Shown here in pieces: positions 1 to 11,459 of a stretch of 64,000 bases of DNA (its first letter is position 1; every line of letters starts with the position of its first letter). This DNA comes from Rhynchospora pubera (lineage: Eukaryota > Streptophyta > Magnoliopsida > Poales > Cyperaceae). The stretch lies in assembly GCA_028095005.1 (NCBI GenBank), contig CM051461.1:60741840-60805839 (forward strand). The letters run 5' to 3'. The position numbers and the translations under genes were made by a program. The notes under the pieces were generated by a model that saw only the letters and a program-made list of their open reading frames with translations, ran no database searches and was not told the origin of the DNA.

Positions 1-16
1 GATAACATTCTTGTAG

Positions 17-1036
17 GTCGGGAGGCCAGTATTTGATAAGTTCACCAAGAAGTACATCTCAACCTTCAAATTCCAGTCCATTGACACTGAGACATTTATT
101 GACTTTCTAAAAGCAAACATGCCTGGAATTGAGAATCAGATCGACCTTCGCTTGTGGGTTGAAGGAATTGGAATCCCACCTGATGCCATGGAGCCCGTCT
201 CAGCTGTCTACAACAAGATTAAGACTCTGGCCTCAGAGTTCAAAAATGGACAGATGTCGGGGGATGATGAGGTGGTCCAGTGGAATGGCCAGGAGTGGCA
301 GCTTTACTTGGAGAATTTGTCCTCTAATATCGACCCCTCACAGGTTCTTTTTTTTTTCTTATTTTTTATTTATCAGTAACCTTTGTAATTTGCCTGGCTG
401 ACATAGTTGATATCAGGTATTGGTTGATCAGACAAGCTCTCACTTAAAATGTATGATCTTTCTGTATATTTTCTCTTTGATTTTGCTTATGTGACATTTT
501 CTCCTTTGCATTCTCTAATCTCCCAAATGATTCATGGTGGAATATTGAAACCTTTTGCTTGCTAAATGCTGTTTATTGTTTCAATTCATTTGTTTCATGT
601 TATGAATATGCCGCTCTATTGTCCTGTATGCATCAATTTTTTTAAACCTTGAATATCAGCTAACCACAGCTTAGAAACCAATAGTTATTTGTATCATTGA
701 GAATACCCTAACTTATAATAAGTTCTTAATATCTTTGCACTTTAGGCATTGGCACTGGATGCACGGTACAGGCTATCAGGGAGCAGGGATTGGGAGGTGA
801 AGGTGGCATTCCTCGAGCTGGCAATATCTTCCGGGTGCAAGGAGTACTTTGCAGAGGCCGAGAGGTTACTAAAACAAGTAGGCAGGATGAGGTACCTCAG
901 GCTGCTTTACACTGCTCTGGCCAAGTGCTCTGATGAAGGCAAGATGTTGGCCCGCCGGATTTACGCAGAGGCCCGCAACTGCTACCACCCCATTGCCCAA
1001 GGGGTAGTGGAGTCCATATTGTCGAAGCATGCTTAG
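17..1036 (+). CDS. Leukotriene A-4 hydrolase / M1 aminopeptidase homologue, last two exons (partial)
   Basis: 3' end of a bifunctional epoxide hydrolase/zinc aminopeptidase gene. Exon 17-343 follows an acceptor (ttgtag) and ends CAG before gttctt. Exon 746-1036 follows ctttag and ends in TAG. Both junctions are phase 0. The translation opens VGRPVFDKFTKKYISTFKFQ and continues with LRLWVEGIGIPPDAMEPVS, then an alpha-helical stretch ending SILSKHA. This is the C-terminal helical domain of the LTA4H/aminopeptidase B family, including the typical 'L-W-GIPP' linker. The catalytic HExxH domain would lie upstream, outside the window. In plants the family is cytosolic and trims peptides; leukotriene synthesis is not expected. 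No frameshift or stop is visible in either exon. Family assignment is from remembered conservation, with high confidence. Confidence 0.88.
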
Positions 1037-1112
1037 TGACTTGCTTCTGGTGATAGTCTTTGACTTGGTAGCTTTTTCCTTTTAATTGATTCGCAATATA
1101 CACTCCATTACG

Positions 1113-1379
1113 TAGGCCTGTCAAACGTGTCAAACGGAAACGGAATGGACCGTTTCGTTTGAACGTTCCGTTTCGATAACGTAACATATAGGCGTTCTGT
1201 TAGCTGTTCCGTTTTGGACGGAATGACCAAATTTCACTGATACCACATAAACATATAACGAAGTCTGTTTCGTTACCATTCCGTTTTTTTAAACGAAATG
1301 AAAATTCGTATCGTTAGTCGTTCCGTTTTTAACGGAACAGTCACGGAACACGTGGACGAATACTCCGTTGATAGCCCTA
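1113..1379. mobile_element. hAT-type MITE with perfect 8-bp TSD
   Basis: 267-bp non-autonomous element 77 bp downstream of the LTA4H-like stop codon. Ends are imperfect inverted repeats: TAGGCCTGTCAAACG on the left, and the reverse complement of the right end reads TAGGGCTATCAACGG. It is flanked by identical 8-bp duplications CCATTACG at 1105-1112 and 1380-1387. TAGG termini with an 8-bp TSD indicate the hAT superfamily. The interior is packed with AACGGAA and TTCCGTT motifs on both strands and has no coding capacity. Confidence 0.85.
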
Positions 1380-1387
1380 CCATTACG

Positions 1388-1391
1388 TAAC

Positions 1392-1422
<31 letters not shown>

Positions 1423-1434
1423 TAGAGAGAGAAA
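1388..1434. repeat. (TA)n(GA)n microsatellite
   Basis: A run of TA dinucleotides passes directly into GAGAGA/GATAGA just right of the hAT MITE target duplication. Confidence 0.8.
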
Positions 1435-2580
1435 TGCTATGGTGCACAGTGATGTATTGAAGCTTTTGTGCACTGTGAATCCGGAACGTTGGATCTGTCT
1501 TCAGATCAATCTTGATGATGTCGCTAGATGGGAAAATTTCGGATGCCCCTCTTCTTTATTTTGTTCCAGCGATTTTTTATTTTGTTCCAGTGACAAAACA
1601 TTGCCTCTCCGTCTCTCTCTCGGAAAATTTCTCTCGACTCTCTCACTGGACTGCTGGTTTCGAATGAGAATTTTTCCTTTCGCCTTTCTCACTGGACCTA
1701 AGTTTCTTCTAATCCTCATCTTACGCACCTCTATCGTTGAATGATCGAACTTCCTCTCACTTGATTTCGCATTCTAGGGTTTTTGGCCAAATCGAAAGGT
1801 ACTTCTCTCCTCTCACTTTCTCTTTCTTTTCACTCCCTCCCTTAGGTTAACGTGTGTTCGCACTTGTTTTTACAAGCCAAGTAAAGAGGAGGAAAATAAA
1901 TGGAGGAGGGTTCGACAGCTATTGCTGGGATCAGTCGTGACCGAGATTCAATCACTAACCTTGATCAGTGAATGATTTTATATTTTATTATAATTTGTAC
2001 TTGTTTGAATTTGGGTTTATTAAGCAAGGGACTGTCATCAATTGAGCTACCCGTATTTTACTGGTAAAAAAACTGTTATCAGTGCAATTGTCATCAGTTG
2101 ATGAGGTCGCTTCTATACTGTTATCTCTTTTCTTTCTATCTTATTAAAGAAACTTGAGCTCGTGTAGGATTTTATTTAAATCGATATGGTCTTGGTGCTT
2201 GTAATAGATGATATAACTCAGGTCATTAGGCGCTGGTATTTAAAACTTACATTGAATACAAAAATTCTGTTATTATTATTTGGTAAATAGTAAATAAGTT
2301 TATGTAAACTTCAAAATATCTACTTTATCTCTTTACTGTGTTCTTTTAATTTACAACATGAGTGACAGTAGCAGTAGACAGTGAGTTATTTAAGGGGTTA
2401 AATTAAGTAGCTGTGAGTTACTTACAAAGTTTATTAGTTAAATTAACACTGGTGGTGCACAGGTTCAGGTAATTGCTCACTTCTTGCAGTTTTTTAATGT
2501 AGTTATAGTGAACTTACAGATGCAATTGTATTTTTTTTTAAAATTGAATAATTTGTAATTCTTTTTAATTTCAACTGTGA
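1435..2580. other. Non-coding, probably degraded transposon flank
   Basis: No convincing gene. At 1440-1480 there is a small inverted repeat (GTGCACAGTG ... TGCACTGTG). At 1556-1592 the phrase TTTATTTTGTTCCAG occurs twice in direct orientation. The stretch leads into a FAR1-like coding remnant and may be the 5' side of the same degraded MULE. That link is inference. Confidence 0.35.
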
Positions 2581-2582
2581 CA

Positions 2583-2857
2583 GATCAATGATCCTTATAT
2601 TGATTTGGATAGTGTGATTGAAGAGATTGAAGAAGAAAACAGAATGTTAGAAATATTGAGCTTCATGTTGGGAAAGAGTTTAAGTCGATAGAGGAGGCAT
2701 ATGACTTCTATAACCTCTATGCCTTGGTTAAAGGGGAAAAAAACATGAAGCAAATTGATGAAGAGGAACTGGACACAGAAGATGATAAAGAAGAACTGGA
2801 CATAGAAGATGATGAAGAAGAAGATATTAGTAGATTAAGAATGATTAGTACTGGATA
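2583..2857 (+). pseudogene. FAR1/FRS-type transposase N-terminal fragment
   Basis: One frame gives an acidic stretch (NDPYIDLDSVIEEIEEENRM). After a one-base shift near 2645 a neighbouring frame gives IELHVGKEFKSIEEAYDFYN. The GKEF-S-EEAY-FYN pattern is the opening of the FAR1 DNA-binding region found in FAR1-related sequences and their MULE relatives. It is followed by an acidic segment with short tandem repeats (EELD-EDD type, about 2760-2830), then stops. The WRKY-GCM1 zinc-finger body, transposase core and SWIM finger are missing, so this is a truncated, frameshifted relic. Confidence 0.6.
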
Positions 2858-2869
2858 GTCTTAGTGTGT

Positions 2870-4010
2870 TGCATTTTGGTTGTTTGTGTGTGTGTTTTAC
2901 TACTGGACGAAGGTCTCAATGTGGTGTATTTTGGTTGTTTGTATGGTGTTTTAATTTTTGGATGAATTTATTGCTATATATATTTTACTGCTATATTTTT
3001 AAATTTGTATTTGTGTTTACTGCTATATTTTTTGCAGTGTGCGTGTAGCTCCTTACAAGGTCTTAGTTATTAGCAAGTTGAAGAGATGCAGTGCTGCATA
3101 AGCCTTCACTCTTTCAATATTCAATTATGAAAATCTGAAACATAAAATTGTTGATATGGCACAATATTTTACAATGTTAGAAAGCTATTTGGCTTAGACT
3201 TAAATTCTTCCTGTGCTATCTGATACAATATTACTACTTGAATAATTCGATTATATATCCAATCTTGTATGATACGTCCATACGATATATTTGATTGTTA
3301 TTAACAAGGTGTCAGTTAGTATTATACACATTTGTAACATGAACACACAACAAAGAAAGTACTGTTTGTGTCTTCCAATAGAAAAGCATTTCATAACTAA
3401 AAGCTTCTAATTAGTACAAATAATTTAGCACAATTCAAACAGAACATTAAAACACAACTGAAATAATTTACCATTTATTAAAATCCCATCTGGCATGCCA
3501 ACACTACCCCTCTTTCTTTTCCAAAGAAAATGAGATATATTGAGACCTGTCTTTTCACACTTCCTTTTTGAAATCGACATGTGCCAACAGTAACACTACC
3601 CTCTTTACTCAAAATTTTTTTTGGCATGTGATATGTTTAGGGATCGCTCTGCTTTCCTCCACTTCCACTTACAATAGGGACCACCCCTCCAGGCTAGACA
3701 ATCAAAGAAGCAGAGGCAGAGGCAGGACATAACTTTTACTTCACTTCAGCCCTTACCATTTGGCAGTATCCATAAACAACACGCACAATACCAGACCGAA
3801 CCTACAAACAGGCGCATGAAACCCAAACACATACAGCAGTGGCATATGCTATTAGGACGGGCTTTTTACTAAGAACCGGCCGAAAGAACGTAATAAGCAA
3901 CAATTGTACCAAAGGTAACAAAACCACTTGAGAACACGATTTTATGATAAGCTGCATTTAAACATAAAGAATTTATTCAATTCCAGTAAAATACACTGAA
4001 CAATAACTAA
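2870..4010. other. AT-rich intergenic DNA, nothing recognised
   Basis: Several short open frames are present, but none has recognisable motifs, exon signals or a plausible composition. No bounded element was found in this stretch. Confidence 0.4.
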
Positions 4011-4158
4011 GGCTCCGTTTGGATGGTGTGGAAATAAGAGAAATAAGAGAAAAAGTATTGGAAAGTGTATAACTTTGTGAAGAGTTTGAATTGTTTATAA
4101 CAAATTTGAGAATAGAAAGAAATTATTTCCTTATTCTTGCACCCATCCAAACGGAGCC
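4011..4158. mobile_element. Fold-back MITE, Tourist-like family
   Basis: Starts GGCTCCGTTTGGATGG and ends with the inverted CCATCCAAACGGAGCC. The ~148-bp interior also folds back, with GGAAATAAGAGAAATAAG near one end and AAGAAATTATTTCC near the other. Flanks are TAA and AAA, so the 3-bp duplication is imperfect. Same terminal family as 15681-16059, 32029-32170 and 41171-41310. Confidence 0.7.
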
Positions 4159-4698
4159 AAAGAATTTAACAACCACAATATATTATTATATGAAAAGCCG
4201 AAATACAGATGTATCACACATGAAAAAATGAAATAGCTGTAAAATCGTAACTTTTAAACAGGGATCGAAGGTGAAATTTGGACATGCTTTTCTTGCAATC
4301 GTGATATGTTCAATACAATTATAACAAACTTTGAATTAGTGCAGTTATGTATCAGATGACAATAAAAGCTGCACAAATCATTGCTTGTGAGTACTGAAAC
4401 TTCTCACATTTCAATCCACAAATGTATCTGCCAAATTATAACTCAATTTTCGTTACCTTAGATCAAACTTAGACTTAAATCATCATATTGATAAAAGCAT
4501 AACCATATCATAGTGTGTCGACACAGTACATATCGTAATTAAAATCACATTTTGAAACATCTAATGAAGAGCAAAACACGATCATCATGGCACTACAAAC
4601 ATTCAAATATAAACCAAACCAAAATAAATAAAATAACCGTATATCAATGTAAAATCATAAATAAATTTCTGACAGAAACAAAAACACCTAAAGTAAAT

Positions 4699-4865
4699 TG
4701 AAACAGAAAGAAGGAAGATTGATTTTATTGTAATAATATTTTTTCACAATACAAAGCAAGTGGGGTATACCCCTGTATATATAGGCGAGAGTACAAATCA
4801 GGAACCTATAATTTCAGTGGATCTTGATAAAGCTTATCACACTTAATTACAAATATATTCTAACA
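4699..4865 (-). mobile_element. Short solo LTR, Copia-like, minus orientation
   Basis: Read on the minus strand it begins TGTTAGAATATATTTG and ends TTTCTGTTTCA, giving TG...CA ends. It carries a TATATATA box and a downstream AATAAAA signal in the right order. Flanks are taaat (4694-4698) and caaat (4866-4870), a 4/5 match, so an aged insertion. Length 167 bp. Confidence 0.6.
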
Positions 4866-5960
4866 CAAATGGTTACATACATAATTAAACAACAGATAGA
4901 ATTTACTGAGTGGTTTAGAAAATAAATAGCTAATTAAAGCTTTGTTAACTTTTTTGATTTAAAGACTTACTAAATGACAGCCGCTTTCAATTTATAAAAA
5001 AAAAATCTACTCATCTTACTGATCTCATTGCGACAAACACATTCACTGTAAACGAAATCAAACCAAAACATGAAAAATTCATACCAAACAAATTCACATC
5101 CAGCGAAACAAATCACTATGCTATTGCGGTAAATCACAATTCATGCATCGATCGATACTAATTACAGCACGTAAACAGAAAATTAAAGGTAAATAATCAA
5201 AGGTCAATCAAATGCCCAATTGACACACTCTAATGGTTAATGCAGAAATTGGAGGATTCTTTGGACATGTTGTTTGGTCAAGTGAGCCCTCTGAAGCTGA
5301 TGATACTATATGTAGCTGCCGACTATGAGGTTGTGTCACCTTGTAACTTGTTTTGAGTTGCTTCTTATCTTTGGCAGTGAGCCCTCTGCCCCTCTCAAAA
5401 CACTACCTTTTATATATGCTTATTTTGAATCTTTTGTTGGCTGGCAGTGGCAGTGTGACACAAAGTGTTACCTTATTTTGTTTTCAGTACGTGTGCCTTA
5501 TTTTGAATGTGCATGTGTTGCCTACTTGCCTCTGTAGTCTGTTGAAGTGTTGTGTATGTGCTGCTATTACACTTGTGCTTGTGTATGTGTGGCTATACAC
5601 TTGGCGCCTTGGATCCCAACAAATGAGTTTCTATGATGATACATCATACTTATACATGTGTTCATTCTAGCTTTAATGGCTGAGAAGGGTTTATGAATTC
5701 TGAGAAACTTAAATCTAATCCAAGAGGGTCAGTGTAATAGGCAGACATAAACATAGATGCACAAGTGTAATGGTTGTAACTTTTGGTTGTAATACTTGTG
5801 TTAGTGTAAGACATTTCAATTTGTTGTATCTTGTATGAGTACTTCTATTTGGTTGTAATACTTGTGTGGCTATTAATATTTGTTATATGAATGCTTATGT
5901 TAGTTGTGCTATATTTTTTCTCTGCAAAATTCTTAGTTTTTTGAGGTATTATGTATATCT
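4866..5960. other. Intergenic, AT-rich; no supported gene
   Basis: Open frames at 5325-5670 overlap on the same strand in two frames. They have low-complexity GTG/TGT-rich composition and no family motif. Nothing else was recognised. Confidence 0.4.
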
Positions 5961-5965
5961 AGTGT

Positions 5966-6124
5966 TTGAACGTTCATTAACGTTCAACGAAACGTCAACG
6001 GCACAAAATGGGATGCCGTGACTAGAACAGAACGTCAAACGGAAAATACACCATGTATCGTTCAACAAACGAAACGGCAAACGGAATGGTCAATTACGTT
6101 GCCGTTGAGCACGTTAAACAGGTC
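5966..6124. mobile_element. Degraded hAT-type MITE-like block
   Basis: Left end TAGTGTTTGAACGTT; right end in reverse complement TAGACCTGTTTAACGTG. Between them lie many AACG/CGTT motifs (GAAACGTCAACGG, AAACGGCAAACGG). The ends resemble the bounded hAT MITEs nearby, but no 8-bp target duplication is present, so the limits are tentative. Confidence 0.35.
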
Positions 6125-6225
6125 TAACCATTGCAATGCACAGTCAACATTAAAGTTGACCAACTAGGACGTATATTTTTATTTGATTGACTAATTTTAG
6201 CTTTTGACCAACTAGGACGTATATC

Positions 6226-6804
6226 TAAGCCTGTCAACGCTACCGTTTTGCCGTTTCGCCGTGACGTGAAATGGTAACGAAACAGTAAGTGGCATGATTA
6301 TTTCTGGCGTTTCAATAACGGAATGGCAAACAAAACGGGAGCTAAAATGAAATTACACATACCGTCTACCGAAATCGTATATTTTACACATACTGTTTAC
6401 CGTTTCAGTAAACGGAACGGTTGACGAAATACTGAAACTATACCGTTACTTAAGTGGCACATATACGAATAGACCTGGGCAACGTATATAACGGAAACGG
6501 AATGAGGCGTTCCGTATTCCGTTCCGTTTCAATAAACGGTATGTACCCGCTGATTCGTATTCGTTCCGTTTGGACGGAACGTAACGAAACGGTATAATTT
6601 ACACTGTATTTCACATAAATGAATCACGAATTGCATTTCATTTTCCGTTCCGTTTGCGAAACGGAATGAAATTCCGTTCCATAATTCGTTCCACATGGAC
6701 GGAACGGAACGGTTTCGCATATTCGCGGTATATCGCGCCACACCCCTATATACGAAATGGGCTTTTTCCATGTGAAGACCACGTTTGACAGTTTGACAGG
6801 TCTA
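6226..6804. mobile_element. hAT-type MITE (outer), carrying a second nested hAT MITE
   Basis: Ends TAAGCCTGTCAACG and, in reverse complement from the right, TAGACCTGTCAAACTG. Flanked by CGTATATC (6218-6225) and CGTGTATC (6805-6812), 7 of 8 identical. Removing the nested element and one target copy leaves about 292 bp, full of AACGG/CCGTT motifs. It lies 136 bp upstream of the first F-box start codon. Confidence 0.75.
6470..6748. mobile_element. hAT-type MITE nested inside the outer element
   Basis: 279 bp with ends TAGACCTGGGCAACG and (reverse complement of right end) TAGGGGTGTGGCGCG. It is flanked by perfect 8-bp duplications TATACGAA at 6462-6469 and 6749-6756. The interior is a dense set of GGAACGGAAC/GTTCCGTTCC motifs on both strands. 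The open frame at 6529-6771 is only a by-product of these repeats. Confidence 0.82.
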
Positions 6805-6940
6805 CGTGTATCTTAATTTAATTGACCAAATGGCGGCGAAGGCGCCTAGAAATATAAGAACATTATATTCGGCTCTAGCGGGAAGGACAGAGAAAATCCT
6901 CGATTCTTAGTCGGCGCCGCTTTGAAATTAATTTATATTC

Positions 6941-8542
6941 ATGGCGACGACGGCGATGTCGTGCTCGCAATCGGAACCCAACCAGATGGACCATCTCTCG
7001 AGCCTTCCCGACGAGCTGCTCGTGACAATCCTCTCGTTTATGCCGACTCACATCGCGGCTCGCACCTGCGTCCTCTGCCGCCGCTTCCGCCACCTCTGGA
7101 AGGCCTCCCCTTCCCTGCAGTTTATTAGTGAAGACCTCCCTTACGAAAATTTCATGGCCATGACCGATCATGCCCTCTTCCCCCGCAATCCTTCCCACCC
7201 GCTTATATCAGCTTATGTCTAGATCTTGGTTACCCTTTCTCTGTGTTATCACTTTACCTAGACTCATATAAAATACCTTACCTGCTTACCGAGGCGCACT
7301 CCCTTGGCCTACGCCACCTCACCATTAAATGTCTTTTTTATCTTGTGCCTATTATCCCAACCATTTTCTCCATTGACTCTCTCGTGTCGCTCTCACTCAG
7401 GTCAAGTTATTATCTTAGATTTCCCTCTGGATTCACTTTGCCCTGCCTCAAAAGCCTCTCCCTTGGATTTTCTATTGACCCAGCCAGTCTCAGCCGACTT
7501 GTTTCTGAGTTGTACTCCTTAGAGGATTTACACCTTGAAACCCACACCATGAATAGACTAAGCCTTTCCTCCCAATCAATAAAAAGACTCAAACTGATAA
7601 TTAGCGTGGATTATTTGCAACTCCATGACTTAGAGTTGTTTTTGCCTTCATTGGAGTCACTTCATTTAGAGAAATTTGAATCCTTTTCTAGTATGTTTCG
7701 CATCCATGGAGAGTTTCCTTTGTTGAAAAGAGCTTCGATTATACTTCGTGGAGTTCAGGGAGAAGATGTCAATGCTGTTTCAAATCTGCTGAATTCTTTT
7801 GGGCATGTAGAAAGAGCTAACCCTGTATGTGAAGGAGAGTGAGGTGATAAGCTCATCTTTATCCCTCTGCTATTTATTTTTCCTTTTTTTTTCTATTTAT
7901 TCTTTTGTTAATGCACACTTATGTTGAGCTCTTTATGCATCTCTGGTGCAAGTCCATCTTCTATTGCTTATATATGTGTATTAAACCTTTCAGTTGACCA
8001 CCACTTTTTCTAAAACAAAACTAGGTGCTACAATATCTCAGATATACTTCTCATAACCGTATGATATCTATTTTGTATATTGGGGATATGGCAGAGCATG
8101 TGAATTGTAAAATATCACCATAAACTGAAAAACAAAACTTTAAAATGTTGTGTTAGATTGGCCTAACCAATACTGACTGAACTGATCCAAGATAATTTGA
8201 ATCCAATTTTTTCAAATAAATGTATATTGGAATCAAGTCTATGCATGGACTTGGTTTGCGTATGCCTAGGACAACACCTCTATTTAGGTAGTATATATAG
8301 GAATTCTAGGTTTTTGCTTGGTTGCCCTTTACATTTTTCTTTTTTTCGGTTGATTTGTATAGCGTGTGAAGTGTCCAAAACCTATCTTATGGCAACGAGG
8401 AAAGGACTTGCTGAAGTTCCCTAATCTTAAACACTTCGATGTGAGTCTTTGCTTTCATGAGCACAACTTTGAAGCCATCACCATGATGCTACATAATTCC
8501 CCTGCTCTGGAATCAGTGAAGCTTGTTCATGAGGTGCACGTC

Positions 8543-8573
<31 letters not shown>

Positions 8574-11457
8574 GTTTACAGTTTATTTCTCTTTTGCAAT
8601 TCATATTCTGCTGGAATTTCATTCTGTGTGCACAAATTTTAATGCGGTGGAGGTTCTTTGATGGAACTGTTCCTTCTGTTTTACAATCCTTGGTCTTGGT
8701 CTAATTTTGACTATGCTGAGACGTCCATGAGTTGTTTTCAACCCACTATGTTTATAAAGAATTATAATTTTATTAGTATTTAGTATTTAATGTTTTATTC
8801 TCATTGTTTCATTCTAAATTTTTTAGTAAATCATCAAAGGGGGGGGGGGACCTCTGAACTATCATAAGTTTTCAGGAAAGTATGGAAATAAACTTTGAAC
8901 TTTCCGAGGTTCAATTGAGCCCCTAATTCTTTCATTTGTTGAAAAGAACCTTGGACTTCTAGTTGGTTAAAATAAATTCTTTGCTGTGCTGATATTATAT
9001 GATTAAACCTAGATTTGAAACGATGTAGATAAGTAGATCCTATGTTATATCATTAAACTTATGGTGTCAATGAAATAGATTTGACACCATATGTTTTTTT
9101 ATTTTCACCTTCCCTTACTCAAGGGTTATTCACTGAAATAAATGTCGAAAGGAACTAATTTACTTGTAATTCTAAATGCAACTATGTAATCTGCAATTTC
9201 CTAAAGGTACAAATTATTTACAAAAGAATCAAGTAGAAAGAGATAAGGATACTTCCAGCAACAGCTGGAGGAATTAGTGTTATTAAATTGGTATTTGCAT
9301 TCAGACAAAATGAAGTAAAGAAAAAGCCTAAAAGTTGTTAAATCATCCAAATATGAGAATATGTGAAAGATGGTTCTTATAGATTATAATATATAAATTA
9401 TTTTGGACTTCAGTATATTCATCAATCAATAAAAAAGCAAATAGATACAGTAAATTATAAGAAATACCTGGTATAATCAGTAAGGTAACTGATGGTATTA
9501 TTGGCTCCCAATGGTGTTTCCTTCTTTGGTTCCAATTTGTGAACCATCTCCCTTTTCACCCTTTTAATAATAAACCTAAGTAAAAACATAACAGTTTGTG
9601 TGGTCATTTAAATGTACTGCAAACATGCGGAATTTAACCTTATTTCTGGATAACTACATTTGACATGCAGCAAAAAGAATTTCAGAATCCAATTTTCGGT
9701 GGAAAGTACTATTTTTGGCTTTTAGCAAAAGAAACATTTTTTAGCGCACAGAACCCAATTTTAAATGGATAAGGACAAGGCTGTTGTATTATCTTTTCTG
9801 CCTAGGCTTAGCTTTACCATTATTAAGTCTCAGTTGATTGCCTTTGCACAGAATCATCATTCACTTCCCATTTGGTGATGTGAATACAGATAGCAATGTG
9901 AGGAAGTAAGACAAAAGGTACAAGAAATCAAAGGAAATAGAAGAAGATGACTTCTGCTTTTGTAGAGGAAAATATCTATATAAGCCCTGATAATAGGTCC
10001 AAAATAGTCACAATATGCTCTGATGATTAAATTAAGGAAAAACAATGTTCTTTAGTCGAGAGCAGATTTTGAGGATCTATGGTCTTTTTTTTTCTGAAAA
10101 GTATCAATGTGGGTGTTTTTATTTTGCAATTTTTTTGTACAATATTATTTCATTTCGTTTCTCATTGGCTTGATTTAAGTTTAAATGGCTCCAGTTGGTG
10201 CATCAAGGGGAAAGTGGAATTCTAGCCAAGGCTTTTCTATACAATTAATAAAGCACTGAATAAATTATAATTGCAAATAGTTAGGTCTATTTTAGAATTT
10301 ACCCAATTCAGGTCCCTGCTTTTTTTGGTTTTTTTTTTTCTGTTTGAAGCTATTATGTGAAGACTATGCTATGAGTCACGGTTAATTAGGCCTAAATGAA
10401 ATTTCAAACAGCTAGCTTCCCTCCAGAGAGCTGACCTGTTGAATAAAAAATATCCTTTCATTTGACCTTCCATTGTACGGTATCTTGTGGAAAACTTGAG
10501 GGGTGCCCCCATCTGCCTTCTCAAGCTCAGCCATAGTTGTAATCAGTCAAATTCCATTCTGCCTATACATCTCCTCATTGTCTATTTCTGTGTCTCTAAC
10601 TGTGCATCAACTCGTTCTGCTTCGAGTTTTCTTATGAATTCATTCATTTTATCTTGCTGGGTGTTTGAGTGCCAAATAATCAACAAAATAAATCTTATGC
10701 ATACGTTATTCTGTCCTCATTGAGATTGTGACACACGCAGATACACTCTTTACTCTCTTTCTTGGTGGTACTTTTTTTTTGTAACTTTTAAATCAGTGCT
10801 ATTTGGAAAAGATAGGGATTTTTTTTTTTTTGCCAGTGTATACTTGTCATCGATCATAGGTTTATTTTTTATATTTTTGCCTTTTCCATCATTATAGCTG
10901 AAAACTTGAGCAGATTTCATACTGTACATAGTTCAACCCGGTTGTTGAGCTGCTGAGGCCTAAGGAACGTGGTCGATGTAAATCCTCATTGAGTTGCATA
11001 ATTAGATTGCATTGAGAGCCTCATTTATTACTTCACTGAACAAGAATGTTTGCTTCATTGCATGTCTACTCTTTTTTCTTTTTTGAGATAACCAGTTTTT
11101 TTTTACGAAGGTTGACAGTTGACACCTACCAAAGATGCAGTAAATTTAATTTTAGTTATGTGATGCATAAGAGCCAGGTTTCTTTCATCTTGGCATCCTC
11201 CTTTTGTTTGTTAATTTTCTTCTGATGAAATGCTTTAGTATATTGCTACTGTATATGCTTTTTAATTTGAACTTTTTCTTGTAGATCCCGGATTTCATTG
11301 GTGCATCAAGAGGGATGAAAAGGAAAGATTGGGAATCAAAGCTGCCGTGTAATGCCGATGGTAATTACCCTTATGCTTACTTTAGATATCTTCATTTAGG
11401 GAGAATAGAAAAGAATTCATGAAGTGGCTGGGTGAGAAATGTAGCTCTAAGAGGCAT
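6941..11457 (+). pseudogene. F-box/LRR gene copy A, frameshifted
   Basis: Three-exon relative of the intact copy at 12226-15118. Exon 1 (6941-7843) encodes an N-terminal F-box with LSSLPDELLVTILSFMPT, then leucine-rich segments. Exon 2 (8363-8533) encodes the KFPNLKHFDVSLCFHEHNF block. Exon 3 starts at 11285 with IPDFIGASRG. Splice sites and phases match the intact copy. Compared with it there is a 2-bp gain near 7208, giving a stop at 7220-7222. There is also a 1-bp gain near 7812, and a lost G near 11400 giving TGA at 11420-11422 instead of the expected end near 11457. If translated it would give only a 93-aa F-box fragment. F-box proteins act as substrate receptors of SCF ubiquitin ligases. 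A pseudogene, or a gene with sequencing errors, cannot be told apart here. Confidence 0.75.
8549..8575. repeat. T/G homopolymer tract in copy A intron 2
   Basis: Eleven T followed by about 22 G immediately after the exon 2 donor. A second poly-G run lies at 8840-8849. The neighbouring paralogue at 26886 has only T-rich sequence here. Confidence 0.8.
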
Positions 11458-11459
11458 GC

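Noticed and set aside
5325..5670. Two overlapping open frames of 70 and 105 codons
   Set aside because: They share DNA in different frames, are rich in Cys/Leu/Val from TGT/GTG-biased sequence, and show no motif or splice context.
6157..6224. Direct repeat GACCAACTAGGACGTATAT at 6159 and 6206
   Set aside because: A simple local duplication next to the hAT elements. The second copy supplies the outer TSD, but the repeat is not itself an element.
6529..6771. 80-codon open frame on the minus strand
   Set aside because: It lies almost wholly inside the nested hAT MITE and is explained by its GGAACG repeats.
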